A stretch of 64,000 nucleotides of DNA from Desulfobotulus mexicanus (GTDB lineage: Bacteria; Desulfobacterota; Desulfobacteria; Desulfobacterales; ASO4-4): contig NZ_VDMB01000006.1 in NCBI RefSeq assembly GCF_006175995.1, positions 87,686 to 151,685 on the forward strand, given 5' to 3'. The notes under the pieces were generated by a model. The model did not search any database, was not told the DNA's origin, and saw only the letters and a list, made by a program, of their open reading frames with translations. The translations under genes were made by a program, and so were the position numbers. Of the stretch, positions 18,050 through 26,899 are shown one piece after another; the stretch's first letter is position 1; each line of letters opens with the position of its first letter.

Positions 18050-18717
18050 CCGAAAACCGCCGGACACAGCTTGATGCCATAACCCTGATGCTGGCGCTAA
18101 TACTGCTGCTCATTCTTGAATATACAGCTGGATTTCTGCCCGCTGACTGGCCAGGTCTTTTAAAAATATCCCTGCTGCGGCTTGTTCAGTGTAGCGTACT
18201 GCTGGGCCTTCTCTATTTTAGAAAACACCCCCCTTTAAGCGCAGGTCTTAGCCTGAAAAATCTTGAAAAAGGCATAAAAACCGGCATTCTGGGCTGCTTT
18301 TTTATGGGAGTGGCAGCCCTTTCTGCCGGCCTTGCACTTCATTTTTACGGCATAAATCCCCTGCCCCTAATCCATGTTCATCTGCCGGACAGCACCACAA
18401 ATCTCATCCTTTTTTTCATTGCAGGTGGTCTGATTGCGCCTGTAGCGGAAGAGCTTTTTTTCCGGGGCTTTATTTTCAGCTACTTAAAAAAATATGGGTT
18501 TATCCCGGCCCTTCTCATCAGCACATCAGCCTTTGCCATACTGCACTCTCCACCCCAACCCACCCAGTGGATAGGCGGGCTGGTTTTTGGACTGGCCTAC
18601 GGGCTTTCCGGCAGCCTTGCGGCCCCTGTTATAATCCACGCCTGCGGCAATCTGGTCCTTTTTTCCCTGTCATGGATGACAGCCCAGCCTTTTTTCCATG
18701 CCCTCATTTATCCATGA
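18046..18717 (+). CDS. CPBP family intramembrane metalloprotease
   Basis: A 223-residue multi-helix protein with the three CPBP (Rce1/Abi) motifs: EELFFRG (EExxxR), FAILH (FxxxH) and HACGN (HxxxN). Members cleave substrates within the membrane or process small peptides and CAAX-like tails; the substrate here is unknown. It starts inside the stop codon of the preceding membrane protein gene. Its 3' end overlaps that of the convergent small membrane protein gene by 14 bp. Confidence 0.85.
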   Translation: MTENRRTQLDAITLMLALILLLILEYTAGFLPADWPGLLKISLLRLVQCSVLLGLLYFRKHPPLSAGLSLKNLEKGIKTGILGCFFMGVAALSAGLALHFYGINPLPLIHVHLPDSTTNLILFFIAGGLIAPVAEELFFRGFIFSYLKKYGFIPALLISTSAFAILHSPPQPTQWIGGLVFGLAYGLSGSLAAPVIIHACGNLVLFSLSWMTAQPFFHALIYP

Positions 18718-18982
18718 TACCGCCAAGAACCATCAGAAATACTCCCATAACAATCAGAAGAACATACAAAGGCGCAAGGATAACCGCATCCGCTGCTGTC
18801 TGAAGCACTTCCCATGGCAGCCTCTCCACCCAGGTAAGATTTTCTGCGGGGATCATTTTTTCAAGGGTAAGATTCGCAGCTGTAAAATCCATTTCCATGA
18901 ATCCGGCAATGGCCTTGAACACGAGCAGAAAAAGCCCAGCAACAATAAGCACGCCACCCATAAAAGTCTTTTTAAACATCAT
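18704..18982 (-). CDS. small membrane protein, two helices
   Basis: A 92-residue protein with an N-terminal helix (GGVLIVAGLFLLVFKAIAGF) and a C-terminal helix (LAPLYVLLIVMGVFLMVLGG) linked by a polar stretch. The ATG pair at 18982/18979 follows GGAGGAAG directly, so the in-frame extension to 19024 is not used. Function is not recognisable. It is monocistronic and converges on the CPBP gene. Confidence 0.6.
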   Translation of the reverse strand: MMFKKTFMGGVLIVAGLFLLVFKAIAGFMEMDFTAANLTLEKMIPAENLTWVERLPWEVLQTAADAVILAPLYVLLIVMGVFLMVLGGIMDK

Positions 18983-19674
18983 CTTCCTCCTCCCATGCCC
19001 ATGGGACATGGCAAATAAATTCACAGATAAAAGAACACAGATCCTGCAACCCGGATTTTTAAAAAATTAACCCGTACATAAATCTGACGGCCTGTCCGGC
19101 CCGGTCATTACTTTCCTGAGCTTTCACACATAGCAAGTATCGTGCCTTTTAAAAAAAAGCACTTTTACAGTTTTTCATACATACTTTTTTTATACCACAA
19201 GCTCCATGCACTGAACACACAAAGCATCATAAAAAATAAAACTGCCAACGGACATCTCCCCGCAAAAAGATCTGTGTATAAGCCTTAGGGATAAGAACCT
19301 GCCCCCAGACCATGAAGCCACCATTTTATTCATCTGTCAGCCCGTTTTCCATGGCTGCTGGAAAGATTCATGCAAAAATTCACCCGCAGCATTACATAAA
19401 AGACCTTTGCCGGTAATGAAATCCCGTTGCATGACAGCCTTCCATCTGCTACCTTTTAAAACATTTCAGGTATCATTGCCGGATATGAATTCCGGCCTGG
19501 CAGCAACAGTACTGCAATATTACTTTTTTCAGCAGACCGTCCAGGATGTGACCTGACTACTGCAAAAAAACCTTGAGGACTCAGTTTCGCTTCTGACCCG
19601 TACAAAAAAATCTGAAGTCATCACAGGTCAGAACCAACGGACATGATTGACCTTCCCGCCCTGCAGAGGTTTAT
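18983..19674. other. intergenic region between divergent genes
   Basis: About 690 bp without a credible gene. Promoters of the small membrane protein and of cheX must lie here, but none can be pinned down. No repeat or stable hairpin stands out. Confidence 0.5.
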
Positions 19675-20136
19675 ATGAAAGCTGAACATATCAATCCCTT
19701 TATCAACGCTACCATTGGTGTCATTTCCACCATGGCCTTTATCAAACCAGCCCCAGGTAAACCCTTTTTGAAAAAGGACAACAAAGCCATAGGAGATGTC
19801 AGCGCCATTGTGGGTATGACCGGGCCTTCCCATGCAACCTTCTCCATAAGCTTTCAGAAACAGGCCATACTGGCCATTGTCTCCGGCATGTTCGGAGAAA
19901 CCATTGAAAGCCTCAACGACGAAGTTGCCGAAGCAGCAGGAGAGCTGGCCAATATGATCTCAGGCCAGGCCAGAAAAGAACTTGAAACTGTAGGTGTTAT
20001 TTATGATGGTGCCATTCCAACGGTTGCCTCCGGTGAAAACCATGAGCTGAAACACATAACAGACGGCCCTAAAATAGCTGTTCCTTTCAGCGTTGCGGAC
20101 AGCACCTTCACCCTGGAGCTCAGCTTCGAATCCTGA
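19675..20136 (+). CDS. cheX: CheX-type chemotaxis phosphatase
   Basis: A 153-residue protein similar to CheX/CheC-like CheY-P phosphatases: N-terminal INPFINATIGVISTMAF, GDVSAIVGMTG, and the single catalytic signature EAAGELANMISGQARKEL, with the ExxN pair (Glu and Asn of ELAN). CheX acts as a dimer to dephosphorylate CheY or related response regulators. No other chemotaxis gene lies nearby, so its partner is unknown. AGAGG precedes the start. Confidence 0.85.
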   Translation: MKAEHINPFINATIGVISTMAFIKPAPGKPFLKKDNKAIGDVSAIVGMTGPSHATFSISFQKQAILAIVSGMFGETIESLNDEVAEAAGELANMISGQARKELETVGVIYDGAIPTVASGENHELKHITDGPKIAVPFSVADSTFTLELSFES

Positions 20137-20265
20137 AAAAAGGATTAAACCGAAAGCTCTTATCTTTCATGCACTCCAGCACAAAAAGACAGTCCGCAGG
20201 CCAGTGAGTCCGCTTTACTCAACAGAAAAAAATTCTGCTACGGTATAATTACCAAGGAGCCCCCA

Positions 20266-20535
20266 ATGCTTTACGTTTACAGCGCCACATGGTGTCCCCA
20301 CTGCCAGAAAGCCATTACCTGGCTGAAAAACCAGAAAGTACCCTTTGAAGTAATTGATATTGAAAAGACAGATGAAGAAACCGTTAAAAAGGTTGTTGCC
20401 GCAAACGGTGGCGAGGACTGGGTGGTTCCCACCCTGGAGTTCAATGGTCAGTGGCGTGAGGGCAAGGTTTTTGAAGCTGCATCCTTCCGGGAGGATCTCA
20501 TCCGCATGGGAGTGGAGATTCCAGGGAATGCATGA
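20266..20535 (+). CDS. glutaredoxin-like protein
   Basis: An 89-residue thioredoxin-fold protein with the redox motif CPHC at the start of helix 1 (YSATWCPHCQKAITWLK), a cis-proline VPTL and a C-terminal helix. The CPHC dipeptide resembles NrdH/glutaredoxin-like and DsbA-type centres. Probably a cytosolic thiol-disulfide reductase. Its stop overlaps the start of the next gene by 8 bases. Confidence 0.82.
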   Translation: MLYVYSATWCPHCQKAITWLKNQKVPFEVIDIEKTDEETVKKVVAANGGEDWVVPTLEFNGQWREGKVFEAASFREDLIRMGVEIPGNA

Positions 20536-21427
20536 AAATACCTTAAACTTCCAAAGCAGGTGGATTGACTCCCGGCAAGGAAAACTGCATACCCTCCAGA
20601 GCAAAAACCATCAGAAAGAGCCTTTGTTTTTTGTCCACGGCAACAGCCTCTGTGCGGCAGCCTGCCTGCCTCTTCTGGAAAAACTGTATCAGGCAGGCCA
20701 CCCTGTTCTGGCCTCAGACATCCGTGGCCACGGACTTTCCACAGGGGAAAGCTCCCTGCCCCTTAAAAACTGGGATATTTTCATCAATGACATTGCCCTG
20801 ATCCTCAAAGAAACCCAAAGCAGGCCCGTCACCGCCATAGGCCATTCCATGGGCGGCTATTTCCTCTATGCCGCAGCAGCCCGCTTTCCGGAGCTTTTCT
20901 CACGGATTATTCTTCTGGACCCTGTCATTTTTCCACCCGGCCACATTTTTCTTTTCCGTCTCACCCAGTCCCTGAAACTGAAAAACTGGTTTTCCCTACC
21001 CCGGAAAACCCGAAAAAAAAGAAATTTTTTCCCGGACAGAAAAAGTGCTGAGAACCACTACAGGGGCAAAGGGATGTTCCGCTTCTGGACAGAGGAAAGC
21101 CTTCAGGGATTTCTGGATCAGGGCCTCAGACCTTTGGAAGAAGGAGGCCTTGCGCTTTCCTGCCAACCTGAACTGGAAGCCCGCTTCTATGAAAGTGTTC
21201 CAACGGATACCTGGAAACATGCTCCAGCCATTAACTGCCCGGTTCATATCATCAGGGCCAGAACATCCCACCTTTTTGCCCCGGAGGCGGCGGCAAGGCT
21301 GAAAAAAAAGATCCCCTGCTGTGAGATCCAGACAATAGAAAAAAACGGTCATTTTTTTCCACTGGAAGATCCAGAAGCTACCGCAGACATCATTTTGCAA
21401 AGATGCTTAAAACCTTCTTCCCATTAA
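20528..21427 (+). CDS. alpha/beta hydrolase
   Basis: A 299-residue alpha/beta-fold hydrolase. Visible features are the oxyanion region FFVHGNS, the DIRGHGLS strand-loop, the nucleophile elbow GHSMGG (serine at about residue 110), and a C-terminal NGHFFPLEDPE with the catalytic histidine. Substrate cannot be told. The ATG at 20528, overlapping the glutaredoxin-like gene, is chosen; the frame continues further upstream but only as a shadow of that gene. Confidence 0.85.
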   Translation: MHENTLNFQSRWIDSRQGKLHTLQSKNHQKEPLFFVHGNSLCAAACLPLLEKLYQAGHPVLASDIRGHGLSTGESSLPLKNWDIFINDIALILKETQSRPVTAIGHSMGGYFLYAAAARFPELFSRIILLDPVIFPPGHIFLFRLTQSLKLKNWFSLPRKTRKKRNFFPDRKSAENHYRGKGMFRFWTEESLQGFLDQGLRPLEEGGLALSCQPELEARFYESVPTDTWKHAPAINCPVHIIRARTSHLFAPEAAARLKKKIPCCEIQTIEKNGHFFPLEDPEATADIILQRCLKPSSH

Positions 21428-21517
21428 AAGAGAATGGGACTATAATTACTAAGCTCAATGAATTTTGTTTTGTCTTCATGATCTTTTTAACCATCCCCCA
21501 TCAGGAGGTGAGTTCCC

Positions 21518-21850
21518 ATGAATACCATGCATTTTCTGGAAACCATCCCTAAACTTGAAATTACCGCTTTCAAGGATACAGACCGCATCCGCCTTTTAAA
21601 AAAAAGCCACATGCCCTTTTGCGGCACCCCCAGAAAACATCCCTTTGATACAGAAAAAATTTACCTTCTTTCAGACCCTGAGGGCTGCGACCCCTGCTAT
21701 TATGAGTTCCACATAAAAGATATTTCCTTTGTGGAAGAGCTTGCTAAAATCGTTGATATTGAAGGCAGAACCGTTTCCCGAATCCGCCTCTGGATACGGC
21801 GGGGAAGCATAGCCACACGCTGCTCCCCCTTTCTTGTGGAGGGCTTCTGA
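21518..21850 (+). CDS. conserved-looking hypothetical protein
   Basis: A 110-residue soluble protein with a strong ribosome site (CAGGAGGTG). It has charged residues throughout and two short cysteine-containing segments (FCGTP and GCDPCYY, later TRCSPF). The CDPC pair could bind metal or be redox active, but no family is recognised. It stands alone between the hydrolase and the phoH-like gene. Confidence 0.6.
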   Translation: MNTMHFLETIPKLEITAFKDTDRIRLLKKSHMPFCGTPRKHPFDTEKIYLLSDPEGCDPCYYEFHIKDISFVEELAKIVDIEGRTVSRIRLWIRRGSIATRCSPFLVEGF

Positions 21851-21880
21851 GCAACTTTATAAAAAAAACTTTTTATCTCA

Positions 21881-21913
21881 AGACGGCATTCCTGCATAAG
21901 CGGAATGCCGTCT
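21881..21913. other. perfect 12-bp hairpin
   Basis: AGACGGCATTCC (21881-21892) pairs perfectly with 21902-21913 around a 9-nt loop. No U-run follows on either strand, so it is not a standard terminator. It lies between the hypothetical gene and the PhoH/PIN gene and could be an mRNA-stabilising or factor-dependent element. Confidence 0.5.
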
Positions 21914-21947
21914 GTCGTCCTGACCCTTACCAAAAAAGGGAGTTATT

Positions 21948-23279
21948 ATGCCCACAAATGCCATTAAAAAATTTGTCCTTGATACCAATGTCATCCTCCA
22001 TGACAGCACCTGCGTGTATCAGTTTAAGGACAACGACATCATCATACCCATAAGTGTCATCGAAGAGCTTGACCAGTTTAAAAGGGGAAGCGGCATGCTC
22101 AACTACCATGCCAGGGAATTTCTCCGGGCCGTGGACACCCTCTGCGGCAGCCAGCTTTTTAATGGTGGAGTAGCCATTGGTGAGGAAAAGGGCAAACTCT
22201 CCATCTGCCTGCAGCAGCCCTTCCATGAAGAAGTATCCCGCAATTTTGATAACAAAAAAACGGATCATCATATACTGAACACGGCCTATCTTCTGCGGGA
22301 AAACCATCCCGGCACAGAAGTCATCCTTGTCACAAAAGACGTGAACCTACGCATGAAGGCCAAAGCTCTGGGCCTGAAATCCGAAGATTATACCACAGAC
22401 CATGTCCGGGATATCCAGGAACTGTATTCCGGCTACAGAACCGAAGAAAACACAGACCCAGCCATCATTGACCGTCTTCATCAAGAACCCTTTGAGGTGG
22501 ATGCCGAAGAATTTACCCCATCCACCCCCTTCAGGCCCAATGAATACGCCATCCTCCGCTGTGATAAAAAATCCGTTCTGGTCCGGATGGATGGGGCCAG
22601 CAAAAAAATAAAAAAAGTGGAAAAACCCACAGCCTACGGTATTTCCCCAAGAAATGCGGAACAGAGCTTTGCCTTAGATGCCCTTCTCAATGATGAAATC
22701 CCCCTTGTGACCATCACAGGCAAGGCAGGCACGGGTAAAACCCTGCTGGCCCTGGCTGCTGCTCTGGAGCGTAAGGAAAATTACCGGCAGATTTTCATTG
22801 CAAGGCCCAACGTTCCCTTAAGCAACCGGGATCTCGGTTATCTGCCCGGAGACGTAAAGTCCAAGCTGGACCCCTACATGCAGCCCCTCTATGACAACCT
22901 GACTGTGATACAGAACCAGTTTTCCCACCACGACAAGAAAAAATCACGAATCAAAGAGCTGATGGATGAAGAAAAAATCATCATTTCTCCACTGCCCTAT
23001 ATCCGGGGCCGCAGCCTTGTAAAAATCTTCTTCATCATTGATGAGGCCCAGAACCTGACCCCCCATGAAGTAAAAACCATTCTCACACGGGCCGGAGAAA
23101 ACACAAAAATTGTTTTTACAGGGGATATTTTTCAAATTGACCATCCCTATCTCGACGGCCAGTCCAACGGACTGAGCTATCTTGTGGAGAAAATGGAAGG
23201 CCAGGAAAAGCATGCCCACATAGACCTTGTGAAGGGAGAAAGATCGGCCCTTTCTGAGCTTGCCATTCAGCTTCTTTGA
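21948..23279 (+). CDS. PhoH-like ATPase with N-terminal PIN domain (PhoH2/YlaK type)
   Basis: A 443-residue protein. Residues 1-140 form a PIN RNase domain: [12 protein letters not shown] near the start, [12 protein letters not shown] and later acidic residues [12 protein letters not shown]. The C-terminal half is the PhoH ATPase with Walker A GKAGTGKT at about 258, Walker [12 protein letters not shown] at about 361 and [10 protein letters not shown]. PhoH2 proteins couple ATP-driven RNA unwinding to PIN cleavage. The start has an AAAAGGGAG site. It is transcribed alone, followed by tRNA-Ala. Confidence 0.93.
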   Translation: MPTNAIKKFVLDTNVILHDSTCVYQFKDNDIIIPISVIEELDQFKRGSGMLNYHAREFLRAVDTLCGSQLFNGGVAIGEEKGKLSICLQQPFHEEVSRNFDNKKTDHHILNTAYLLRENHPGTEVILVTKDVNLRMKAKALGLKSEDYTTDHVRDIQELYSGYRTEENTDPAIIDRLHQEPFEVDAEEFTPSTPFRPNEYAILRCDKKSVLVRMDGASKKIKKVEKPTAYGISPRNAEQSFALDALLNDEIPLVTITGKAGTGKTLLALAAALERKENYRQIFIARPNVPLSNRDLGYLPGDVKSKLDPYMQPLYDNLTVIQNQFSHHDKKKSRIKELMDEEKIIISPLPYIRGRSLVKIFFIIDEAQNLTPHEVKTILTRAGENTKIVFTGDIFQIDHPYLDGQSNGLSYLVEKMEGQEKHAHIDLVKGERSALSELAIQLL

Positions 23280-23318
23280 GTGAAATAAAATCCGTACAAA
23301 AAAAGGTACAAAAACATA

Positions 23319-23347
23319 TTGACATTCGGAACAGGTTCCCATAAATA
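23319..23347 (+). promoter_or_regulatory. sigma-70 promoter of tRNA-Ala
   Basis: A perfect -35 TTGACA (23319-23324), a 17-bp spacer and -10 TAAATA (23342-23347) end 15 bp before the tRNA. The spacer contains the palindrome GGAAC-AG-GTTCC. Confidence 0.75.
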
Positions 23348-23362
23348 GAGCCTCGTTGTTGT

Positions 23363-23438
23363 GGGGTTGTAGCTCAGCTGGGAGAGCGCATGGCTGGCAG
23401 CCATGAGGTCAGGGGTTCGATCCCCCTCAGCTCCACCA
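23363..23438 (+). tRNA. tRNA-Ala (anticodon GGC)
   Basis: A 76-base tRNA with CCA encoded. Acceptor stem GGGGTTG pairs with CAGCTCC, the D arm is GCTC/GAGC, the anticodon stem is CATGG/CCATG with loop CTGGCAG giving anticodon GGC, and the T arm is AGGGG/CCCCT with TTCGATC. It reads GCC/GCU alanine codons. Confidence 0.97.
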
Positions 23439-23451
23439 TACATATAAAATC

Positions 23452-23492
23452 ACCCGTCTTTTTCTCTATGAAACAGACGGGTTTTTTGTTTT
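23452..23492 (+). terminator. rho-independent terminator after tRNA-Ala
   Basis: Stem ACCCGTCT (23452-23459) pairs with AGACGGGT (23475-23482), followed by TTTTTTGTTTT. It lies 14 bases after the tRNA. Confidence 0.92.
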
Positions 23493-23678
23493 ATGATTCC
23501 CGCCCAGCTGCTGTCATTTATTTTATTGACAAAAAACAATGTTCACAGCATAATTGCCACCAGAAATCATTTTTTTTATCTGCAATACCCGTCCCCACAC
23601 CCTGAAAAATACAGACCTGCCTGCCAAAGGCAGAGCATCCGTATCTCTCACCAACCCATACCCACCGGAGGTTTCCCC

Positions 23679-24446
23679 ATGAAACGAATAACCCTTTGCC
23701 TTCTTACCCTTTTTCTGCTTGCAGGTTTTGGCACCGCTACGGCCCGGAGCCTGAAGGTTGTCACAGATGAATGGCCGCCCTATGAGTTCAAGGCCGGACA
23801 ACCCGGCAATGAGTATGTTTCAGGATTTGCAACGGAAGTAATCCTTGCTGTACTGAAAAATATCGGTGCTGAAATTGACGGCAGAATTACTCAGTACCCC
23901 TGGGCCAGGGCAGAACGCATGGTCATTGACGGAACCGCAGACCTCCTCTATACGGCCACCTACAGTAATCAGCGGGCTGCCATCACCCATTATGCAACGG
24001 AATCCCTGATGGATTCCTCCTGGTCTTTTTTTATACGCAAGGAAGACAAGGGCCGCATCAATTTCAATTCCTTTGAAGACTTCAGAAACAAAAAGATAGG
24101 CGTAGTCCGGGGATACACCTACACACCGGAACTGTGGGAGTTCATGCGGGATGCAAAAAACTTTGAAGAAGTAACCAATGATGACTTTAATATACAAAAA
24201 CTTGCGGCAGGCAGAATAGACACCACGATAATGGACTACGGCAACGGCCTGTATCTGCTTCAGAACATGGGGCTTTCCGATAAGATCGTGCCACTTGAAA
24301 AACCCATATCCGTCACAGCCCTTTACGTTGTGTTCAGTAAAAACACCGTGGAAAAGGATTTTGTAGACCGCTTCTCCGCAGAACTTAAAAAATTCAAGGC
24401 AACGGAAGCCTATCAGGAAATTTTCAAGAAATACTTTGGCGGATAA
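23679..24446 (+). CDS. periplasmic solute-binding protein, family 3 (amino acid type)
   Basis: A 255-residue exported protein. The ATG at 23679 has a GGAGG site and opens a signal peptide (MKRITLCLLTLFLLAGFGTATA); the frame extends 62 codons upstream without support. The mature part has the SBP_bac_3 pattern LKVVTDEWPPYEF, then DLLYTATYSNQR, IGVVRGYTY and a C-terminal YQEIFKKYFGG. No permease or ATPase gene is next to it, so it is an orphan binding or sensing protein of the kind common in Desulfobacterota. Confidence 0.87.
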   Translation: MKRITLCLLTLFLLAGFGTATARSLKVVTDEWPPYEFKAGQPGNEYVSGFATEVILAVLKNIGAEIDGRITQYPWARAERMVIDGTADLLYTATYSNQRAAITHYATESLMDSSWSFFIRKEDKGRINFNSFEDFRNKKIGVVRGYTYTPELWEFMRDAKNFEEVTNDDFNIQKLAAGRIDTTIMDYGNGLYLLQNMGLSDKIVPLEKPISVTALYVVFSKNTVEKDFVDRFSAELKKFKATEAYQEIFKKYFGG

Positions 24447-24479
24447 CAGCCTTTAAAACCTGCCTGACATTTCAAAAAA

Positions 24480-24520
24480 AAGGAAGCCCGGTAAGTGCAA
24501 TAACCGGCGCTTCCTTTTTT
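24480..24520 (+). terminator. rho-independent terminator
   Basis: GGAAGC-CCGGT pairs with ACCGG-GCTTCC with one bulged C, around a short loop, and is followed by TTTTTT. It is placed 34 bp after the solute-binding protein gene. Confidence 0.88.
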
Positions 24521-24612
24521 GATCATTGCACCTGCACAGAAGAGAGTGGTAGATAAAGGATCTGTCCAAAAGATCTTCTTGCAACCGCAATCATCAAAAG
24601 AAAGGTTTCTCC

Positions 24613-25731
24613 ATGATAGTCGGCATTCTCAAAGAAATCAAACATCAGGAAAATCGTGTGGCCATGACTCCCGCAGGCGTTGAAATACTTTCCGCCAACG
24701 GCCACAGGGTTCTTGTGGAAAAGGGGGCTGGCATGGCTTCAGGCTTTGAGGATCAGGCCTATGCCGATGCAGGCGCAGACCTGATTGAGAATCCGGCGGA
24801 CATCTATGCTGCTGCGGAAATGATCATGCACGTCAAGGAGCCCCAGCCCAGCGAGTATGATCTGATCCGGGAAGATCAGATTGTTTTCACCTATTTCCAC
24901 TTTGCAGCCTATGAAGAGCTGACAAGAGCCTTCATGAAGACCAGAGGCATTGCCCTTGCCTATGAAACCATTGAAGACGCAAATGGAAAACTTCCCCTGC
25001 TCACACCCATGAGCGAGGTGGCAGGTCGCATGGCCGTGCAGGAGGCAGCAAGATATCTGGAGCGCAGCCACGGAGGAAGAGGTATTCTTCTGGGAGGCGT
25101 CACAGGTGTGTCTCCGGCGACGGTGCTGGTCCTTGGCGGTGGCATTGTGGGAACCAACGCAGCACTCATGGCCTGTGGACTGGGAGCAAAGGTAGATCTG
25201 CTGGATACCAGCCTTGAAAGACTGCGTTATCTTTCTTCAATCATGCCAAAGAACTGCACTCCTCTGATGAGTTCCCCTGCCATGATCCGGGAAAAAATAT
25301 GCGAGGCAGATGCCGTGATCTGCGCCATACTGGTTCCCGGAGCCAAAGCACCCAAACTCATAACAAAGGAGATGCTGGGCAGCATGAAGCCAGGCTCCAT
25401 AATTGTGGATGTGGCCATTGATCAGGGCGGATGCACAGAAACCTCACGGCCCACCACCCACGAAGATCCGGTCTACGAAGTGGACGGCATTCTTCATTAC
25501 TGCGTTGCCAACATGCCCGGTGCCGTTCCCATGACATCCACCATGGCCCTGACCAATGCAACCCTTCCCTATGTGCTGGCCATTGCCAACAGCGGTCTTC
25601 TGGAAGCGGTCCGGGAATATCCTGAAATGCAGAAGGGCCTGAACATCGTCCGGGGCCATGTCACATGCAAGGGTGTGGCCGAAGCCTTTGATCTGGATTA
25701 TACGCCTGTGGAAAAATCCTTTTACGAATAA
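24613..25731 (+). CDS. ald: alanine dehydrogenase
   Basis: A 372-residue protein of usual family length that oxidises L-alanine to pyruvate and ammonia with NAD. Motifs include the N-terminal MIVGILKEIKHQENRVAMTP, HVKEPQPSEY (pyruvate-binding lysine region), FTYFHFAA with the catalytic histidine, the Rossmann loop VLVLGGGIVGTNAA and the DQGG segment near 270. It is monocistronic and starts about 90 bp after the previous terminator. Confidence 0.96.
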   Translation: MIVGILKEIKHQENRVAMTPAGVEILSANGHRVLVEKGAGMASGFEDQAYADAGADLIENPADIYAAAEMIMHVKEPQPSEYDLIREDQIVFTYFHFAAYEELTRAFMKTRGIALAYETIEDANGKLPLLTPMSEVAGRMAVQEAARYLERSHGGRGILLGGVTGVSPATVLVLGGGIVGTNAALMACGLGAKVDLLDTSLERLRYLSSIMPKNCTPLMSSPAMIREKICEADAVICAILVPGAKAPKLITKEMLGSMKPGSIIVDVAIDQGGCTETSRPTTHEDPVYEVDGILHYCVANMPGAVPMTSTMALTNATLPYVLAIANSGLLEAVREYPEMQKGLNIVRGHVTCKGVAEAFDLDYTPVEKSFYE

Positions 25732-25746
25732 AGCCATATCTTTTTT

Positions 25747-26093
25747 TAATTGTTCAGCACGCTTTTAAAAGTATCATACCTGTCAGGCAGATGCACAGGC
25801 ACCTAGGCTATTTGCCCGTGACGCAATCTTATTCGGAAGCTTTTTGCCCTGTGCGGAACCGGCAAAAACTCGCCGCCACAGGCAGGATAAGCTTTTTTAT
25901 TACCATAGCAGGCTTATGCACGCTGCCTTTGTGGCGGCTCAGACAGTTTGCCGCTTCTTTCGCACAGGGCTGCAAAGCTTTGATCCGAAACGATTGCAAC
26001 GTCACCTGCAAATAGCCAGGTTGCCTTGCAATAGAGCTTAGCCCATGAAATTACAGCGTCGGAATTTCTGAATAAAATTGTGCTGAACAATTA
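25747..26093. mobile_element. 347-bp MITE-like palindromic element
   Basis: Perfect 14-bp terminal inverted repeats TAATTGTTCAGCAC lie at 25747-25760 and 26080-26093. The inner arms are also largely complementary: blocks reading GGCTATTTGC, GTGACG, CAATC, CCTGTGCG and GCCGCCACA on the left recur inverted, in order, on the right, so almost the whole element folds back on itself around about 25905. No ORF is present. A TA at each outer end fits a TA target duplication as made by IS630-type transposases, but it is also part of the palindrome. Probably a non-autonomous element mobilised in trans. Confidence 0.7.
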
Positions 26094-26101
26094 CATATTC
26101 T

Positions 26102-26899
26102 TTACAGCACAGGCTTTCCCGCAAGCCATGACTTACGTTCTTCAGGAGAAAAATGTTCTATGCTGTAACGCAAAAGGATGCGGGGAAGCCTGGTACAGCG
26201 GGGGGCCAGAAATTCTTCCAGCATAGCTCTGTTCTTCTTCCCCACTTCCCGGAGCATCCAGCCTGCGGCCTTGTGCATCAGCTCCTCTTTGTCAGAGGAT
26301 ACCAGATCCGCAAGGGCTAAAGCATCTTCATACTGCCCCTTTCGTATCAGAGTCAGGGTGGAAACCATGGCAATGCGGCGATCCCACAAAAGCTCTGATT
26401 CCATCAGGCGATAAAGCAAACCCCTCTCCCTTTCCAGAAGATGGGTTCCCACAATGACGGGAGCGGATACATCCACCAGATCCCAGTTGTTTACAAAAGG
26501 GGTGCGGGCCAGATAATCTGTGAATATGGCAGACCGCTGCTCCCCGTCACCTGCTTTATAGCGTTCTACCCATAGCAGAAGGGCAAACATTCTCACCTCA
26601 TGCCAGGGAGATGCCAGCAGTTTCAGAATTTCCTCCTGCACAAGGCCTGAACAAAAAGCCAGATGCTTTCGCAATACCGGAACACGGATACCCAGAAAAC
26701 GATCACCCTCCCCGTATTCTCCGGGACCTGTTTTAAAAAAACGCAGGAGCGTCCGGGCATATTCCCTGTCTTCTAAGGCCAACAGCCCCTGCTCTGCGGC
26801 TTTTGCATCTTTCCATATCATGTCATTACTGCCCGAAAATTCCTTTTCAGAACCAGAGACACCCCCTTTTTCCCCATGATCCAGTCCCTTTTTTTTCAT
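26102..26899 (-). CDS. AlkD-like DNA alkylation repair protein
   Basis: A 265-residue HEAT-repeat protein of the AlkC/AlkD glycosylase superfamily: FLGIRVPVLRKH, SPWHEVRMFALLLWVERYK, FVNNWDLVDVSAP and ELMHKAAGWMLREVGKK are typical. AlkD removes N3/N7-alkylated bases. The ATG at 26899 forms an ATGA overlap with the preceding acetyltransferase gene, so the N-terminus includes about 26 extra polar residues; a start at 26821 is possible. Its 3' end lies only 8 bp from the MITE-like element. Confidence 0.88.
   Translation of the reverse strand: MKKKGLDHGEKGGVSGSEKEFSGSNDMIWKDAKAAEQGLLALEDREYARTLLRFFKTGPGEYGEGDRFLGIRVPVLRKHLAFCSGLVQEEILKLLASPWHEVRMFALLLWVERYKAGDGEQRSAIFTDYLARTPFVNNWDLVDVSAPVIVGTHLLERERGLLYRLMESELLWDRRIAMVSTLTLIRKGQYEDALALADLVSSDKEELMHKAAGWMLREVGKKNRAMLEEFLAPRCTRLPRILLRYSIEHFSPEERKSWLAGKPVL

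Noticed and set aside
25791..26041. Small frames inside the palindromic element
   Set aside because: Both strands look alike because of the palindrome; no ribosome sites.
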